A stretch of DNA of 64,000 nt from Sneathiella sp. P13V-1 (GCF_015143595.1 NZ_WYEU01000002.1:558001-622000), one strand, 5' to 3'. Counted from the first letter of the stretch, positions 35,286 through 45,594 are shown. The notes: a model not told the origin generated them from the sequence alone. Program-made: numbers and translations.

Positions 35286-35933
35286 TTAGTTGTCCTCTGA
35301 CGGATTTATCAGAGATGTATCAGGCTCAGATGCATCAATGATTTTTGCGACAGAACCATGAACCTTCACCCGGCGTTCCGCAATCAATTTGAGCGCTAGC
35401 GGGTAGATGCGATGTTCCTGCACAAGAATACGGGCGGCCAGATCGTCAGGTGTGTCGTCCTGCAAAATTGGAACAGCTGCCTGAGCAATGATTGGGCCGT
35501 CATCCATTTCAGGGCGCACATAGTGAACGGTGCAGCCGGTAAAGCGCGCACCTGATTCAATGGCCCGCTCATGTACATGAAGGCCTTTAAAGGCAGGCAA
35601 AAGGGACGGATGAATGTTGACGATCCGATCTCGCCATTTGTTCACAAATTCAGCTGTTAGAAGGCGCATGAAACCTGCAAGGCAGATCAAATCAACGCGC
35701 TGTTCCGTCAAATACTCACTAATGGCCGCATCAAAATCTTCGCGATTTTCATAGTCGCGGTGATTGATGACTTTCGTAGGAATATTGTGGGAAGCCGCAA
35801 ATTCCAGTCCACCTGCATCAGGGTTGTTGGACAAGACCGTGACGATCTCTGCAGGGAAGCCTTCGGCCTCACATGCCCGCACCAAAGCCTGCATGTTAGA
35901 CCCACGCGAGGAAATAAGAACAGCTACTCTCAC
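35286..35933 (-). CDS. purN: Phosphoribosylglycinamide formyltransferase
   Basis: PurN transfers a formyl group from 10-formyltetrahydrofolate to GAR, the third step of purine synthesis. The 215-residue protein has S-S-R-G-S-N-M near the N-terminus (phosphate site), the catalytic [12 protein letters not shown], and the G-C-T-V-H-Y and D-D-G-P-I-I-A-Q-A motifs. The start is GTG at 35933, overlapping the purM stop by four bases (GTGA), so the genes are translationally coupled, as in many proteobacteria. Confidence 0.96.
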   Translation of the reverse strand: MRVAVLISSRGSNMQALVRACEAEGFPAEIVTVLSNNPDAGGLEFAASHNIPTKVINHRDYENREDFDAAISEYLTEQRVDLICLAGFMRLLTAEFVNKWRDRIVNIHPSLLPAFKGLHVHERAIESGARFTGCTVHYVRPEMDDGPIIAQAAVPILQDDTPDDLAARILVQEHRIYPLALKLIAERRVKVHGSVAKIIDASEPDTSLINPSEDN

Positions 35934-37012
35934 TTCAGAAATGCCTCTTCCAGATCAATAATATGAACCTGTTCCGCATCATTTTCACGTTTCACAAGGC
36001 GGCCAATTCTAGTGACGTTTTCTCCATGTTCAGATAGCAGGACCTCCAGCTTATCCGCGTTTTCAGGAGAAACGGCAACGACCATTCCCATACCGCAGTT
36101 AAATGTGGTTGCAAGTTCACGTGGGGCAATATTACCAAGTTCCGCCAGCCATTTAAACAAAGGCGGCAATTCCCACGCGTTGGCATCCAGTTCGGCCACC
36201 AGATTATCCGGCAAGATCCGCGGGATGTTTTCGTATAACCCGCCACCAGTGATATGGGAGAGCGCCTTGATATATCCGGCTCGGACGCCTTCAAGGCAGC
36301 TTTTGACGTAAATTTTTGTTGGGGCAATAAGAGCGTCACCCAGTTTTACATTTTCATCAAATGGAGCCGGAGCACCAAGATCCATTTCAAAATCTGCGAT
36401 CAGACGGCGAACAAGTGAGTATCCGTTGGAATGTACACCTGTTGATGAAAGACCAAGCAAAACATCGCCTTCTTCTAAGGTGTCCGCCATCAGAAGCTGA
36501 TCACGTTCCACAGCGCCAACCGTAAAGCCGGCCATGTCGTAGTCACCCTTGGCATACATACCCGGCATTTCGGCGGTTTCACCACCAATAAGTGCGCAGC
36601 CTGCCTGACGGCAACCATCTGCGATACCGGCAACGATATCGCGGGTTGCTTCAACATCGAGGCCACCAGTTGCGAAATAGTCGAGGAAGAACAAAGGTTC
36701 AGCCCCTTGCACCACCAGATCATTTACGCACATGGCAACAAGGTCGATTCCGACCGTGTCATGCTTGTTCATGTCAATCGCAAGTTTCAACTTGGTGCCA
36801 ACGCCATCGGTTGCGGAAACGAGTAGCGGGTCTTTAAAACCAGCTGCTTTAAGATCGAAAAGGGCACCAAACCCGCCGAGGTCTGCGTTTGCGCCGGGGC
36901 GTTTCGTGGACGCGGCAAAAGGTTTGATCTGATCTACGAGTGAGTTACCGGCTTCAATATCGACGCCTGCGTCTTTGTAGCTGTAACTTTTTTTGGAGCT
37001 ATTGCTGTTCAT
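35930..37012 (-). CDS. purM: Phosphoribosylformylglycinamidine cyclo-ligase (AIR synthetase)
   Basis: PurM closes the imidazole ring to form AIR, using ATP, in the fifth step of purine synthesis. About 360 residues: S-Y-K-D-A-G-V-D-I near the N-terminus, the ATP-binding [25 protein letters not shown] and the H-I-T-G-G-G-L segment. The ATG at 37012 was chosen because it precedes the conserved S-Y-K-D-A-G start; earlier in-frame codons would add an atypical cysteine-rich leader. It lies head-to-head with the DUF2066 gene, separated by 66 bp. Confidence 0.96.
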   Translation of the reverse strand: MNSNSSKKSYSYKDAGVDIEAGNSLVDQIKPFAASTKRPGANADLGGFGALFDLKAAGFKDPLLVSATDGVGTKLKLAIDMNKHDTVGIDLVAMCVNDLVVQGAEPLFFLDYFATGGLDVEATRDIVAGIADGCRQAGCALIGGETAEMPGMYAKGDYDMAGFTVGAVERDQLLMADTLEEGDVLLGLSSTGVHSNGYSLVRRLIADFEMDLGAPAPFDENVKLGDALIAPTKIYVKSCLEGVRAGYIKALSHITGGGLYENIPRILPDNLVAELDANAWELPPLFKWLAELGNIAPRELATTFNCGMGMVVAVSPENADKLEVLLSEHGENVTRIGRLVKRENDAEQVHIIDLEEAFLK

Positions 37013-37078
37013 GGGATATGCTGTATCCAAATTCCTGATACTGTTCGGGTCAACATACTTTTTTTCTTGTGGTTTGCA

Positions 37079-38230
37079 ATGACGGAAACACAAAATAAAC
37101 TAACTCTTAGGTCAACTTTTGCAGCAATTATGCTGCTTTTCCTCACCTTTTGTGCTGGGAATGCCTTCTCTGCAGGTGAAGATTTTTATACGATTAGAGG
37201 AATTTCAGTAGATAAAACAGCGGCTTCCGCGCTTGAGGCGCGTCAACAGGCTGTTGCTGAGGGGCAGCGACGTGCTTTTTCAGCTCTTTATCGGAAGTTG
37301 ACATTAAAAACTGACCGTGGAGCGATGCCTCAGCTCAGTGAAGAGGAACTGACCTCCATGATCACCGGATTTCAGGTTTCTGGTGAGAAGACGTCAGCTG
37401 GTCGGTATATTGCAGATCTCAGTTATGAATTCAGACGGGAAATGATACTGCCAATCCTAGAGGCAAATAACATTCCTTATTCTGAGAGCGTTTCCAAGCC
37501 GATTGTAGTTCTTCCTGTATTTGATGACCGTGGCGTCAAGAATTTGTGGAATGAACCAAATCCCTGGCGAGATGTGTGGTTGAACATCTTCGAAGGCGGG
37601 GCAGGACCAGAAGGAAGCCAGAGCCGAAAAGATGACTGGGCACAGACAAAGTTGCTGCCGATTGTCGTCCCGTCAGGAACTATAGACGATTTTAAGGCCA
37701 TTACTGTTGATCAGGCTGTTTATCTTGATAAGGACGGGGTTGCCAACATCACAGATATTTATGGCGCGGGTGCCGTATTGGTTGCCTACGCAACATTGCA
37801 GAATAACAACGGGGTTCGTCGCCTGGATATCTCTTACCAGCGGAGTGACTTTTTAAGCCCGGCTGTTGTGGAAACCTTTACTGGTGGGGATACGGATGAA
37901 GATATCTTCCGAGCTGCCATATTTGACGTGGTGCTAAACCTTCAAGAAGGGTGGAAAGATCAGAATATTTTGGATAGATCCATCCAAAATAGGCTGGCAA
38001 TAACGAGTAAAATCAATAATTTGCAGGAATGGCTTCAGATCAAAGGTACGGCGTCCAACATTCCCGCTGTACAACAAATTTCTGTTCGGGAATTATCGGT
38101 TGGCAATGTGTTTTGGGAAATTTCTTTCGTAGGTGATTTAACCCAGTTAAAAAGTGCACTCGCTCAGAGAGATCTTATCTTGCAAAACGAGGAGGGCTAT
38201 TGGACCCTCGGTATGTCAGGTGAGAATTGA
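37079..38230 (+). CDS. DUF2066-domain protein with signal anchor
   Basis: A protein of about 383 residues with a hydrophobic N-terminal segment ([11 protein letters not shown]) that acts as a signal peptide or anchor, placing the rest in the periplasm. The DUF2066 region (about 40-380) includes A-E-G-Q-R-R-A-F near 63 and G-A-V-L-V-A-Y-A. Its function is unknown. In alphaproteobacteria such genes are often followed by a CDP-alcohol phosphatidyltransferase, an AI-2E transporter and hdaA, exactly as here, so it heads a conserved, probably cotranscribed group. ATG at 37079 was chosen over an upstream TTG. Confidence 0.8.
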   Translation: MTETQNKLTLRSTFAAIMLLFLTFCAGNAFSAGEDFYTIRGISVDKTAASALEARQQAVAEGQRRAFSALYRKLTLKTDRGAMPQLSEEELTSMITGFQVSGEKTSAGRYIADLSYEFRREMILPILEANNIPYSESVSKPIVVLPVFDDRGVKNLWNEPNPWRDVWLNIFEGGAGPEGSQSRKDDWAQTKLLPIVVPSGTIDDFKAITVDQAVYLDKDGVANITDIYGAGAVLVAYATLQNNNGVRRLDISYQRSDFLSPAVVETFTGGDTDEDIFRAAIFDVVLNLQEGWKDQNILDRSIQNRLAITSKINNLQEWLQIKGTASNIPAVQQISVRELSVGNVFWEISFVGDLTQLKSALAQRDLILQNEEGYWTLGMSGEN

Positions 38231-38256
38231 TCCGATAAGTATTTGGAATAACATTT

Positions 38257-38796
38257 GTGAATATCCCCAATAGCATAACGTTGGCGCGTATCTTATTCGT
38301 GCCCCTCATTGTCTGGCTGATTCTGAAAGAAGAGCGGATGGCGGCATTTGTTGTCTTCGTCCTAAGCGGTGTATCAGATGCGCTTGACGGGCTGATTGCC
38401 AAACAATTCAACTCCGTCACCCGCCTTGGTAAATATCTTGATCCATTGGCAGACAAAATTCTACTGGTCTCAATATATGTGACCCTTGGGTTTAAGGAGG
38501 ACATTCCTTCCTGGCTTGTCATTCTTGTGGTAAGCCGGGATTTGCTGATTGTAGGGGGGATCCTTTTTTCTTATCTGATGGATGTTGTTGTCAAAATCAG
38601 GCCTTCAAGAATAAGCAAGGTAAACACCTTCTTTCAGATACTGCTTGCCGCGGTTGTGTTGGGGGCAGGGGCGTTGGATCTGTCTCTGGGCTTTGTTGTA
38701 CCGCTAATTGTCTATACAGTAGCCATAACAACAGTTCTGTCCGGGTTTGATTATTTGCGGATGTGGATGAGAGAATATAACCAGATCGGAGCTTGA
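38257..38796 (+). CDS. CDP-alcohol phosphatidyltransferase family protein
   Basis: A 179-residue membrane enzyme of the family that transfers a phosphatidyl group from CDP-diacylglycerol, such as PgsA (phosphatidylglycerophosphate synthase). The active-site signature D-x2-D-G-x2-A-[R]-x8-G-x3-D-x3-D is seen from about residue 40 as D-A-L-D-G-L-I-A-K ... G-K-Y-L-D-P-L-A-D; the usual Arg after Ala is a Lys here. About five hydrophobic segments are present. GTG at 38257 is the start. It follows the DUF2066 gene by 26 bp and precedes perM by 6 bp. PgsA-like activity is likely but not certain. Confidence 0.8.
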   Translation: MNIPNSITLARILFVPLIVWLILKEERMAAFVVFVLSGVSDALDGLIAKQFNSVTRLGKYLDPLADKILLVSIYVTLGFKEDIPSWLVILVVSRDLLIVGGILFSYLMDVVVKIRPSRISKVNTFFQILLAAVVLGAGALDLSLGFVVPLIVYTVAITTVLSGFDYLRMWMREYNQIGA

Positions 38797-38802
38797 GGCT
38801 GA

Positions 38803-39903
38803 ATGACGTTAAAACAGCAATTTAAATTCTGGGCAATTCTAACCGCGGTTTTCGTGGCAGCCTTGGTATTGCTTAGCAATATTCTTTTGCCGTTTGTGTT
38901 GGGGATGGCCGTGGCTTACTTTCTTGATCCAGTTGCAGACAAGCTGGAAGAAAAAGGAATGGGAAGGACGACCGCCACGACACTTATTGTCGGTGCTTTT
39001 ATCCTGATCAGTGCCTTGGTAATTGTATTATTGGTACCGGCTTTGCTGGACCAATTAATTGGCCTGTTAAAACGCTTGCCGGGCTATGTCATTTCCCTTT
39101 ACGAACTTCTAAAGCCTCTTGTGAGCCAGGTCATTGATATTCCGGGTCTGAAAGACAGTGAAGAGTTCAAAGAAATTGTGACTAAGCAATTGGGCGGCGC
39201 AGCCAGCAATATCGGGACTTTGCTTTCTAAGCTGCTGGATCAGGGACTTGCTTTCTTCAATGTGATTTCTTTGCTGGTGATTACGCCTGTCGTGGCGTTC
39301 TACCTTCTTCGTGACTGGGACCATATTGTCGCCAAGGTGGATAGTTGGCTTCCAAGGAAAAATCTTTCAGTCCTTCGTAAGCTAGCCAAGGATATTGATG
39401 ATGTGCTAGCGGGTTTTGTGCGCGGGCAATCCACAGTTTGTTTGGTGTTGGCGGTTTATTATGGGGTCGCGCTGCTGTCCGTTGGATTGGAATTTGGTCT
39501 TGTGATTGGCATTATCACAGGTCTTATTTCGTTTATTCCATTCGTAGGTGCCATCGTAGGATTTATCGCTTCGGTTGGTGTCGCTTTGTTCCAGTTCTGG
39601 CCTGATTTTGTACTTATCGGTATTGTGGGCGGTATCTTTGTTGTCGGGCAGATCCTTGAGGGATATGTCTTAACGCCAAAACTGGTTGGCGAAAAAGTAG
39701 GGCTTCATCCGGTTTGGGTGATGTTTGGCTTGCTGGCAGGCGGTAGCTTGTTTGGGTTTGTAGGTGTTTTGATTGCTGTGCCTGTTGCCGCTGTTGTGGG
39801 TGTGTTAAGCCGCTTTGCCCTGTCACAATACATTGCAAGCCCGGTATATGGACGTGACGCTGCAGAAATTCCGGAAGAAGATCTGGAATTATTAGATAAA
39901 TGA
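38803..39903 (+). CDS. AI-2E family transporter (PerM/YdiK-like)
   Basis: A 366-residue polytopic membrane protein of the AI-2E exporter family, with about eight hydrophobic segments. Conserved stretches seen are L-P-F-V-L-G-M-A-V-A-Y-F-L-D-P near 30, V-V-A-F-Y-L-L-R-D-W in the middle and F-I-P-F-V-G-A-I-V-G-F near 245. Members export signalling molecules, Na+/H+ or other solutes; the substrate of this protein is unknown. It overlaps the hdaA start by 4 bp (ATGA), so the two are coupled. Confidence 0.88.
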   Translation: MTLKQQFKFWAILTAVFVAALVLLSNILLPFVLGMAVAYFLDPVADKLEEKGMGRTTATTLIVGAFILISALVIVLLVPALLDQLIGLLKRLPGYVISLYELLKPLVSQVIDIPGLKDSEEFKEIVTKQLGGAASNIGTLLSKLLDQGLAFFNVISLLVITPVVAFYLLRDWDHIVAKVDSWLPRKNLSVLRKLAKDIDDVLAGFVRGQSTVCLVLAVYYGVALLSVGLEFGLVIGIITGLISFIPFVGAIVGFIASVGVALFQFWPDFVLIGIVGGIFVVGQILEGYVLTPKLVGEKVGLHPVWVMFGLLAGGSLFGFVGVLIAVPVAAVVGVLSRFALSQYIASPVYGRDAAEIPEEDLELLDK

Positions 39904-40568
39904 TGCAAATACCTTTTGAATTCGATACCCGCGCGGCAAACGGGCGGGAAGACTTTCTGGTTTCAGAACCAAACGCAGAAGCCGTTGCTTGGATTGATCG
40001 TTGGCCAGATTGGCCAGGTCCTTATTTGCTGTTGGTTGGTCCTGGTCAAAGCGGGAAATCTCATCTTGGACAGGTTTGGGCAAAAAAATCCAATGCAGTA
40101 ACGCTGCAGGCCTCTGATTTGCAAGATCTGGATATCACTGCACTTAACGAACTCACGTCTCAGCCGTTACTTCTTGAAGATATTGGTGAGGGGGTGGACG
40201 AGCAGTCTTTATTCCACCTTTACAATCTCGTGAAAGAGAAGGGAAGTTGCGTTCTGATGACGTCACGAACAGTTGTAAGTGAGTGGGAGCTAACCTTACC
40301 TGATCTCAAATCCCGGATGGGGGCAGTTCAGGTGGTACGCATTGGCGAACCTGATGACATGCTTTTTAGCTCGGTTCTCTTAAAACACTTTATGGACAAG
40401 CAGTTACAGGTAACACCTGAAGTTCTGCAATATCTTGTTAGTCGCCTTGAGAGGTCATTTGAGGCGGCTTCAAAGACAGTAGATGATATCGATCTTCTGT
40501 CACTGGCGCAAAAACGAAACATTACCATTCCATTGGTACGCTCTATCTTGGAGAAAAAGGAAGAATAA
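39900..40568 (+). CDS. hda: HdaA-type DnaA-homologous regulator of replication initiation
   Basis: A 222-residue AAA+ protein related to DnaA domain III without the DNA-binding domain. The N-terminus M-M-Q-I-P-F-E-F fits a beta-clamp-binding motif, and the Walker A motif G-P-G-Q-S-G-K-S-H is at about 47-55; Walker B may be the L-L-E-D-I region. Together with the loaded clamp, such Hda proteins stimulate DnaA-ATP hydrolysis and prevent re-initiation. Alphaproteobacterial HdaA is commonly encoded just behind the AI-2E gene, as here. A second in-frame ATG directly follows the first, so the exact start is uncertain by one codon. Confidence 0.88.
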   Translation: MMQIPFEFDTRAANGREDFLVSEPNAEAVAWIDRWPDWPGPYLLLVGPGQSGKSHLGQVWAKKSNAVTLQASDLQDLDITALNELTSQPLLLEDIGEGVDEQSLFHLYNLVKEKGSCVLMTSRTVVSEWELTLPDLKSRMGAVQVVRIGEPDDMLFSSVLLKHFMDKQLQVTPEVLQYLVSRLERSFEAASKTVDDIDLLSLAQKRNITIPLVRSILEKKEE

Positions 40569-40569
40569 T

Positions 40570-41349
40570 ATGGATTTTGGAATTAAAGGCCGCAAAGCCA
40601 TCGTCTGTGCCTCAAGTAAAGGACTTGGTCGTGCCTGCGCCGAAGCATTGGCTGAAGAAGGCGTGGATCTTGTGATGACAGCACGCGGTACAGAGGCCCT
40701 GGAAAAAACGGCAGAAGAAATCCGTGCAAAATATGGTGTGAATGTCACAACCGTTGCAGGTGACATCACGACAGAAGAAGGCCGCGCAGCAGTCCTTAAA
40801 GCCTGCCCAACGCCGGACATCCTCGTGAATAACGCAGGGGGGCCACCTCCAGGTGATTTTCGCGATTGGACAGTTGAGGATTGGATGAAGGCAGTGAATG
40901 CAAATATGATCACTGCGATTGAACTGATCCGCCAAACCGTTGATCATATGGAAGCACAGAAATTTGGCCGTATTGTCAATATTACCTCTGCTGCGGTGAA
41001 GGCACCGATTGATATTCTCGGTTTGTCCAACGGTGCGCGGGCAGGTTTGACGGGTTTCGTGGCAGGAATTTCACGCAAAACAGTGGCTAACAATGTGACT
41101 ATCAATGGTTTGCTTCCGGGTCCATTCGACACGGATCGTTTGGCTGCCACCATGAAACCGGCAGCTGAAGCATCTGGGCGTCCAATAGAAGAGATTGCGG
41201 CAGAACGCGCTAAGATGAACCCAGCGGGTCGTTTTGGCCTCCCAGAAGAGTTTGGAGCGGCCTGTGCTTTCCTTTGCAGTGACAAGGCTGGTTTTATTAC
41301 GGGCCAGAATATTCTATTGGATGGCGGCGCGTTCCCGGGTACACTGTAA
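40570..41349 (+). CDS. Atypical short-chain dehydrogenase/reductase family protein
   Basis: A 259-residue SDR-fold protein with the cofactor loop A-S-S-K-G-L-G-R near residue 14 in place of T-G-x3-G-x-G, and the N-N-A-G motif near 90. The catalytic Ser is in N-I-T-S-A, but the Y-x3-K positions, 13 and 17 residues on, hold Ser and Arg (L-S-N-G-A-R). This matches the 'BKR-like' SDR-like subgroup, described as lacking a perfect catalytic tetrad; it may have other chemistry or only bind a ligand. ATG at 40570 lies one base after hda, so translation is probably coupled. Confidence 0.88.
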   Translation: MDFGIKGRKAIVCASSKGLGRACAEALAEEGVDLVMTARGTEALEKTAEEIRAKYGVNVTTVAGDITTEEGRAAVLKACPTPDILVNNAGGPPPGDFRDWTVEDWMKAVNANMITAIELIRQTVDHMEAQKFGRIVNITSAAVKAPIDILGLSNGARAGLTGFVAGISRKTVANNVTINGLLPGPFDTDRLAATMKPAAEASGRPIEEIAAERAKMNPAGRFGLPEEFGAACAFLCSDKAGFITGQNILLDGGAFPGTL

Positions 41350-41372
41350 GCCAAAGAAATAAAGGGGGTCTG

Positions 41373-41804
41373 ATGAAAAAACTTGGTTTAGCAATTGGAT
41401 TGGTCGCACTGTCCGCAACTTTCGCTTCTGCTTCTGAAAGTTCCGTTTTAGGACAGTGGAAGACCGAAGGGGACAAGAGTATCGTTGAGATTTCCAAATG
41501 TGGGGATAATAAATACTGTGGTAAAATTCTTTCTTTGAAAGAACCACTTGATCAAAGTGGACAACCAAAGAAAGACATCAATAATCAGGATGATAACAAA
41601 AAAAGTCAGCCTATTGTTGGTCTTCAGATTCTCTCCAATCTTGAAAAGGCTTCGGATACCCTTTGGGAAGATGGCGACATCTACAATCCAGAAGATGGAA
41701 ACACTTATAACGCCGAAATGTCTTTGAAAGACGCAAATACGTTAGAAGTTAAGGGATGTTTCCTGTTTATCTGTAAAGCTCAGACGTGGCAACGGAACGG
41801 CTAG
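41373..41804 (+). CDS. DUF2147-domain secreted protein
   Basis: A 143-residue protein with a cleavable signal peptide (to about A-S-A-S-E at 22). The mature part matches DUF2147: G-Q-W-K-T at the start, a central C-G-D-N-K-Y-C-G, G-D-I-Y-N-P-E-D-G-N-T-Y and a conserved C-terminal W. The family is exported and its role is unknown; a link to lipid or envelope stress has been proposed for some members but is not shown. A good AAAGGGGG site precedes the ATG. It is followed by a hairpin (41820-41849) and then ppk. Confidence 0.85.
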   Translation: MKKLGLAIGLVALSATFASASESSVLGQWKTEGDKSIVEISKCGDNKYCGKILSLKEPLDQSGQPKKDINNQDDNKKSQPIVGLQILSNLEKASDTLWEDGDIYNPEDGNTYNAEMSLKDANTLEVKGCFLFICKAQTWQRNG

Positions 41805-41819
41805 CTGATTGTTTTTATT

Positions 41820-41849
41820 GAAGGGTGTCATAAAAGGGTGACATCCTTC
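41820..41849. other. Stem-loop between the DUF2147 and ppk genes
   Basis: 11-bp stem GAAGGGTGTCA / TGACATCCTTC with one G-T pair and an 8-nt loop. No U-tract follows, so it may be a weak terminator or a processing/leader element. Confidence 0.5.
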
Positions 41850-41894
41850 GGTTAAGTCTTTGGGGAGATAGTGTATTAAAGTCAGGATAGAGCC

Positions 41895-44048
41895 GTGAAT
41901 TCACCTACCAATGTCAAAAATGAACTGTCCGAAGACGTAATTAATCTTCAATCACCGCAGCGTTTCATTAACCGTGAACTGTCCTGGCTATCCTTTAACT
42001 GGCGTGTTCTGGAAGAGGCTGAAAACGAAGCCCATCCTTTATTGGAACGCCTACGATTTCTAGCGATTTCTGCCACCAATCTTGATGAGTTTTACATGGT
42101 GCGTGTCGCTGGTTTGGTGGGCCAGCTCAACGCACAAGTCCCAACGTTAAGTGATGATGGTCTGACCCCGGGTCAGGCATTAGAACAGATTGAGGACAAG
42201 GCTGGACGACTTATCGCCCAGCAACAGGAAATATGGAAAACGCTTATCCATGCGATGGATGAGGAAGGAATTTCCGTTCTTCAGGAAGGTCAGCTGACGG
42301 AAGATGAAGTGAGCTGGCTGGAAATTCATTTCGAGGAACAGATTTTCCCGCTTTTGACCCCGATGGCTATTGACCCTTCTCATCCGTTCCCCTTTATCCA
42401 AAATCTGGGATTTGGCATGATCCTTCAGATGGAAGCCCAAAAAGATGGGCCAAAACTGAACGCGCTTTTGCCTTTACCGCAAACCATCAGTCGCTTTGTG
42501 CGCTTACCTGGGGATGCCATTCGGTATATTGCCCTGGAGCATATCGTGCATTTGTTCCTGGATAAGTTGTTTCCAGGTTATACGGTTGCAGGTAAGGGCC
42601 TTTTCCGCCTCATCCGTGATAGTGATCTGGAAGTTGAAGAAGAAGCGGAAGATTTGGTTCGCTTGTTTGAGACGGCCTTGAAACGCCGCCGCCGCGGGAG
42701 TGTTATCCGCTTGAAAGTGGACAAAGGAATGCCGGAAGGTCTGGTGACGTTCCTGTCCGAAAAGTTAGGGGTGGACCGCCGGGCGATAATTGAAATTGAC
42801 GGTATTCTCGGGATCTCTCATATCTCGCAATTGATTACAGCGGAACGCCCCGATCTTTGCTTTGAACCTGCAGAACCCCGCTATCCTGAACGGGTGAGAG
42901 ATGCGGGCGGTAATATTCTGGAAGCCATCAGCACCAAAGATTTCGTTGTTCATCACCCTTATGAAAGTTTTGACGTGGTGGTACAGTTTCTGCGGCAAGC
43001 CGCGGCTGATCCCGATGTTGTTGCCATCAAACACACACTTTACAGAACATCTTCCGATAGCCCCATCATTAAGGCGCTGATTGAAGCGGCCGAAGCAGGT
43101 AAATCAGTAACTGCGCTTATTGAACTGAAGGCCCGGTTTGATGAAGAGGCAAACATTCGGTGGGCACGTGATCTGGAGCGGGCAGGGGCACAAGTCATCT
43201 ACGGTTTCTTTGACCTTAAGACCCACGCTAAAGTGTCTGTGGTTGTTCGGCGTGAAGGAGCGGCGCTGAAAAGCTATATGCATTTTGGAACAGGCAACTA
43301 TCACCCAACAAATGCGCGGATCTATACCGACTGCTCCTATTTTACGGATGATCCGGTGCTGGCAAAAGATGTGACCCTGATGTTTAATTACATTACGGGA
43401 TATGCAATGCCAAAAGGTCTGTCCAAGCTCTATCTGTCACCGCATAACATGCGGAATACATTGATGGAACTGATCGACAAAGAGATCGCTTTTGCAAAAG
43501 AAGGAAAACCCGCCACCGTATGGGCGAAGATGAATTCTCTGGTAGATGCCAAAATCATCGACAAGCTCTACGAAGCCAGCAATGCAGGTGTGACAATCCG
43601 GCTTATTGTGCGCGGGATATGTTGTCTGCGGCCCGGGGTGCCAGGGATGTCAGAGAATATTCATGTGAAAAGCATCGTGGGACGTTTTCTTGAACATTCA
43701 CGGATCGTATGCTTTGGAAATGGATATGAAATGCCGTCTTCAAATGCAAAAGTCTTTATCTCATCAGCGGATTGGATGCCCCGAAACTTTGATCGGCGCG
43801 TGGAAACACTTGTTCCGCTTGAGAATGAAACAGTACACCGGCAAGTGCTGGATCAGATCATGGTTGCCAACCTGAAAGACACCCAGCAGACCTGGACCCT
43901 GGATGGTGATGGGAATTACATTCGCCATCCTGACGTGAAAAAACCTTTCTCCGCGCACAACTATTTTTTGACCAATCCGTCCCTTTCAGGTAGGGGTAAA
44001 GCATTGAAGGTGAATAACCCGGTGCCAATTTTGACACCGCCAGAATAA
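41895..44048 (+). CDS. ppk: Polyphosphate kinase 1
   Basis: PPK1 polymerises ATP gamma-phosphate into inorganic polyphosphate. The 717-residue protein has the four usual domains: an N-terminal helical domain ([12 protein letters not shown] at about 17), the head domain, and two C-terminal phospholipase D-like catalytic domains. The autophosphorylated His is at residue 444 in L-K-T-H-A-K-V, and the second conserved His in F-L-E-H-S-R. The start is GTG at 41895. An exopolyphosphatase gene follows at once, so synthesis and degradation are encoded together. Confidence 0.96.
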   Translation: MNSPTNVKNELSEDVINLQSPQRFINRELSWLSFNWRVLEEAENEAHPLLERLRFLAISATNLDEFYMVRVAGLVGQLNAQVPTLSDDGLTPGQALEQIEDKAGRLIAQQQEIWKTLIHAMDEEGISVLQEGQLTEDEVSWLEIHFEEQIFPLLTPMAIDPSHPFPFIQNLGFGMILQMEAQKDGPKLNALLPLPQTISRFVRLPGDAIRYIALEHIVHLFLDKLFPGYTVAGKGLFRLIRDSDLEVEEEAEDLVRLFETALKRRRRGSVIRLKVDKGMPEGLVTFLSEKLGVDRRAIIEIDGILGISHISQLITAERPDLCFEPAEPRYPERVRDAGGNILEAISTKDFVVHHPYESFDVVVQFLRQAAADPDVVAIKHTLYRTSSDSPIIKALIEAAEAGKSVTALIELKARFDEEANIRWARDLERAGAQVIYGFFDLKTHAKVSVVVRREGAALKSYMHFGTGNYHPTNARIYTDCSYFTDDPVLAKDVTLMFNYITGYAMPKGLSKLYLSPHNMRNTLMELIDKEIAFAKEGKPATVWAKMNSLVDAKIIDKLYEASNAGVTIRLIVRGICCLRPGVPGMSENIHVKSIVGRFLEHSRIVCFGNGYEMPSSNAKVFISSADWMPRNFDRRVETLVPLENETVHRQVLDQIMVANLKDTQQTWTLDGDGNYIRHPDVKKPFSAHNYFLTNPSLSGRGKALKVNNPVPILTPPE

Positions 44049-44070
44049 TGGTCAGAAAAAGAGTATCGTT

Positions 44071-45594
44071 TTGCAGGACTTTCTTGATAGGGGAAGAAGG
44101 GACCTGGTTCAATCCAGTGCACCCCGGCAGAGATTAACAGCCGTTATTGATATCGGTTCCAACTCTGTTCGTTTGGTTGTCTTTGACGGCCCATCCCGCG
44201 TACCCATGCCGAAGTTTAATGAAAAAGTGCTTTGCGGACTTGGTCGGGATCTTGGACATTCCTCTCTTCTTGGCGAAGACGCCATGGAAGAAGCGATGAC
44301 CGCCTTGAAGCGTTATGCGGCGCTTGTAAATCACATGGGCATTGATCGTGTGCTTGTAGCAGCGACAGCGGCGGTTCGTGAGGCGGACAATGGTGCGGAA
44401 TTTGTTTCTGACATTGAGCAGGAATGTGATCTCAACGTTCAGGTGTTGAGCGGGAAACAGGAAGCCCGCTACGCAGGACTTGGCGTTTTGTCAGGCATGC
44501 CTTACGCCAATGGCCTTGTCGGTGACCTCGGTGGTGGTAGTCTTGAGCTTGTCCGTGTTGGCGACAGCAAAATCGGGGACACAGCGACTTTGCCATTAGG
44601 TGCTTTGCGTCTGTCTCGAATGGGGATGGATGATAAAGAGCTAAAAAAATATGTCTCTAGGCAGATTAAAGAAATCAGCTGGCTGAACGACCAGAAGGGT
44701 AAGAGTTTCTATGTGGTGGGTGGTGCATGGCGTGCAATGGCCCGCTATCACATGTCCAAGACAAACCACCCGATTAACATCATTCATAACTACAAATTGA
44801 AGGTGAGTGATGTTCTTGAACTGATCGAGGATATCCTGAACAAAAGCGAAGAAGAGATTGCTGCGGTACCACTGGTTCCGAGCTCTCGGGTTTCGACCAT
44901 GAAAACCGCCGCGCGGATCATGAAGCAGGTTCTTAAGACTGTTGAGCCGAAGAATGTAGTCTTTTCAGCAAATGGTCTTCGTGAAGGCATGTTGTTCTCA
45001 GAGATCAAGAAGAACGTGCGAAAGCAGGACCCGCTTCTTGAAGCATGTCGGGACATGGCAGCGAAAGAAGGCCGTTTTGCTGAACATGGTGAAGAGATTT
45101 ACAACTGGTTGAAGCCCGTCTTTACAGATATTGGTGTCAAAGGCCAGCGTTTGGCGTTAGCGGCTTCTACCTTGTCTGATATCGCATGGACCATGAGCAG
45201 TGATTATCGCGCAGGACAAGCCTTCCGCCGCATTTTCCGCGCACCGTTTAGCGGTATTGGCCATAAAGGCCGTGCCATTGTCGCGCTGGCGGTGTACGCG
45301 CGTTATAATGGTAATCTGATTGGTAACGCCCCTGAAGACGGAATTGCTTTAATCGGGGAAGAAGAGCGAAATCATGCCCTTAGTCTTGGTCTTGCACTTA
45401 GATTGTCTCATACATTGAGCGGTGGTACGCAAGGCATTTTACCCCATACAAGCCTTTATATGAGCGATGAAAATCTGGTACTCAGTGTCCCCGAAGAGTT
45501 GTCAGTTCTTCTGGGAACAAATGTCGACAAGCGGCTTACAGCCTTTGCGGAAAGTAAAGGCCGCAATGCCGTTCTGAAAGTTGTCAAAGTTTGA
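44071..45594 (+). CDS. ppx: Exopolyphosphatase / guanosine pentaphosphate phosphatase family protein
   Basis: A 507-residue Ppx/GppA protein that would release phosphate from the ends of polyphosphate, and perhaps hydrolyse pppGpp. The ASKHA ATPase-like fold begins I-D-I-G-S-N-S-V-R-L-V near residue 27; a second phosphate loop G-D-L-G-G-G-S-L-E-L lies near 150. The C-terminal region (from about 310) is the HD-like helical domain of the long Ppx form. The start is TTG at 44071, as no ATG or GTG lies in frame nearby. Its last 11 bp overlap convergently with rnd. Confidence 0.93.
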   Translation: MQDFLDRGRRDLVQSSAPRQRLTAVIDIGSNSVRLVVFDGPSRVPMPKFNEKVLCGLGRDLGHSSLLGEDAMEEAMTALKRYAALVNHMGIDRVLVAATAAVREADNGAEFVSDIEQECDLNVQVLSGKQEARYAGLGVLSGMPYANGLVGDLGGGSLELVRVGDSKIGDTATLPLGALRLSRMGMDDKELKKYVSRQIKEISWLNDQKGKSFYVVGGAWRAMARYHMSKTNHPINIIHNYKLKVSDVLELIEDILNKSEEEIAAVPLVPSSRVSTMKTAARIMKQVLKTVEPKNVVFSANGLREGMLFSEIKKNVRKQDPLLEACRDMAAKEGRFAEHGEEIYNWLKPVFTDIGVKGQRLALAASTLSDIAWTMSSDYRAGQAFRRIFRAPFSGIGHKGRAIVALAVYARYNGNLIGNAPEDGIALIGEEERNHALSLGLALRLSHTLSGGTQGILPHTSLYMSDENLVLSVPEELSVLLGTNVDKRLTAFAESKGRNAVLKVVKV

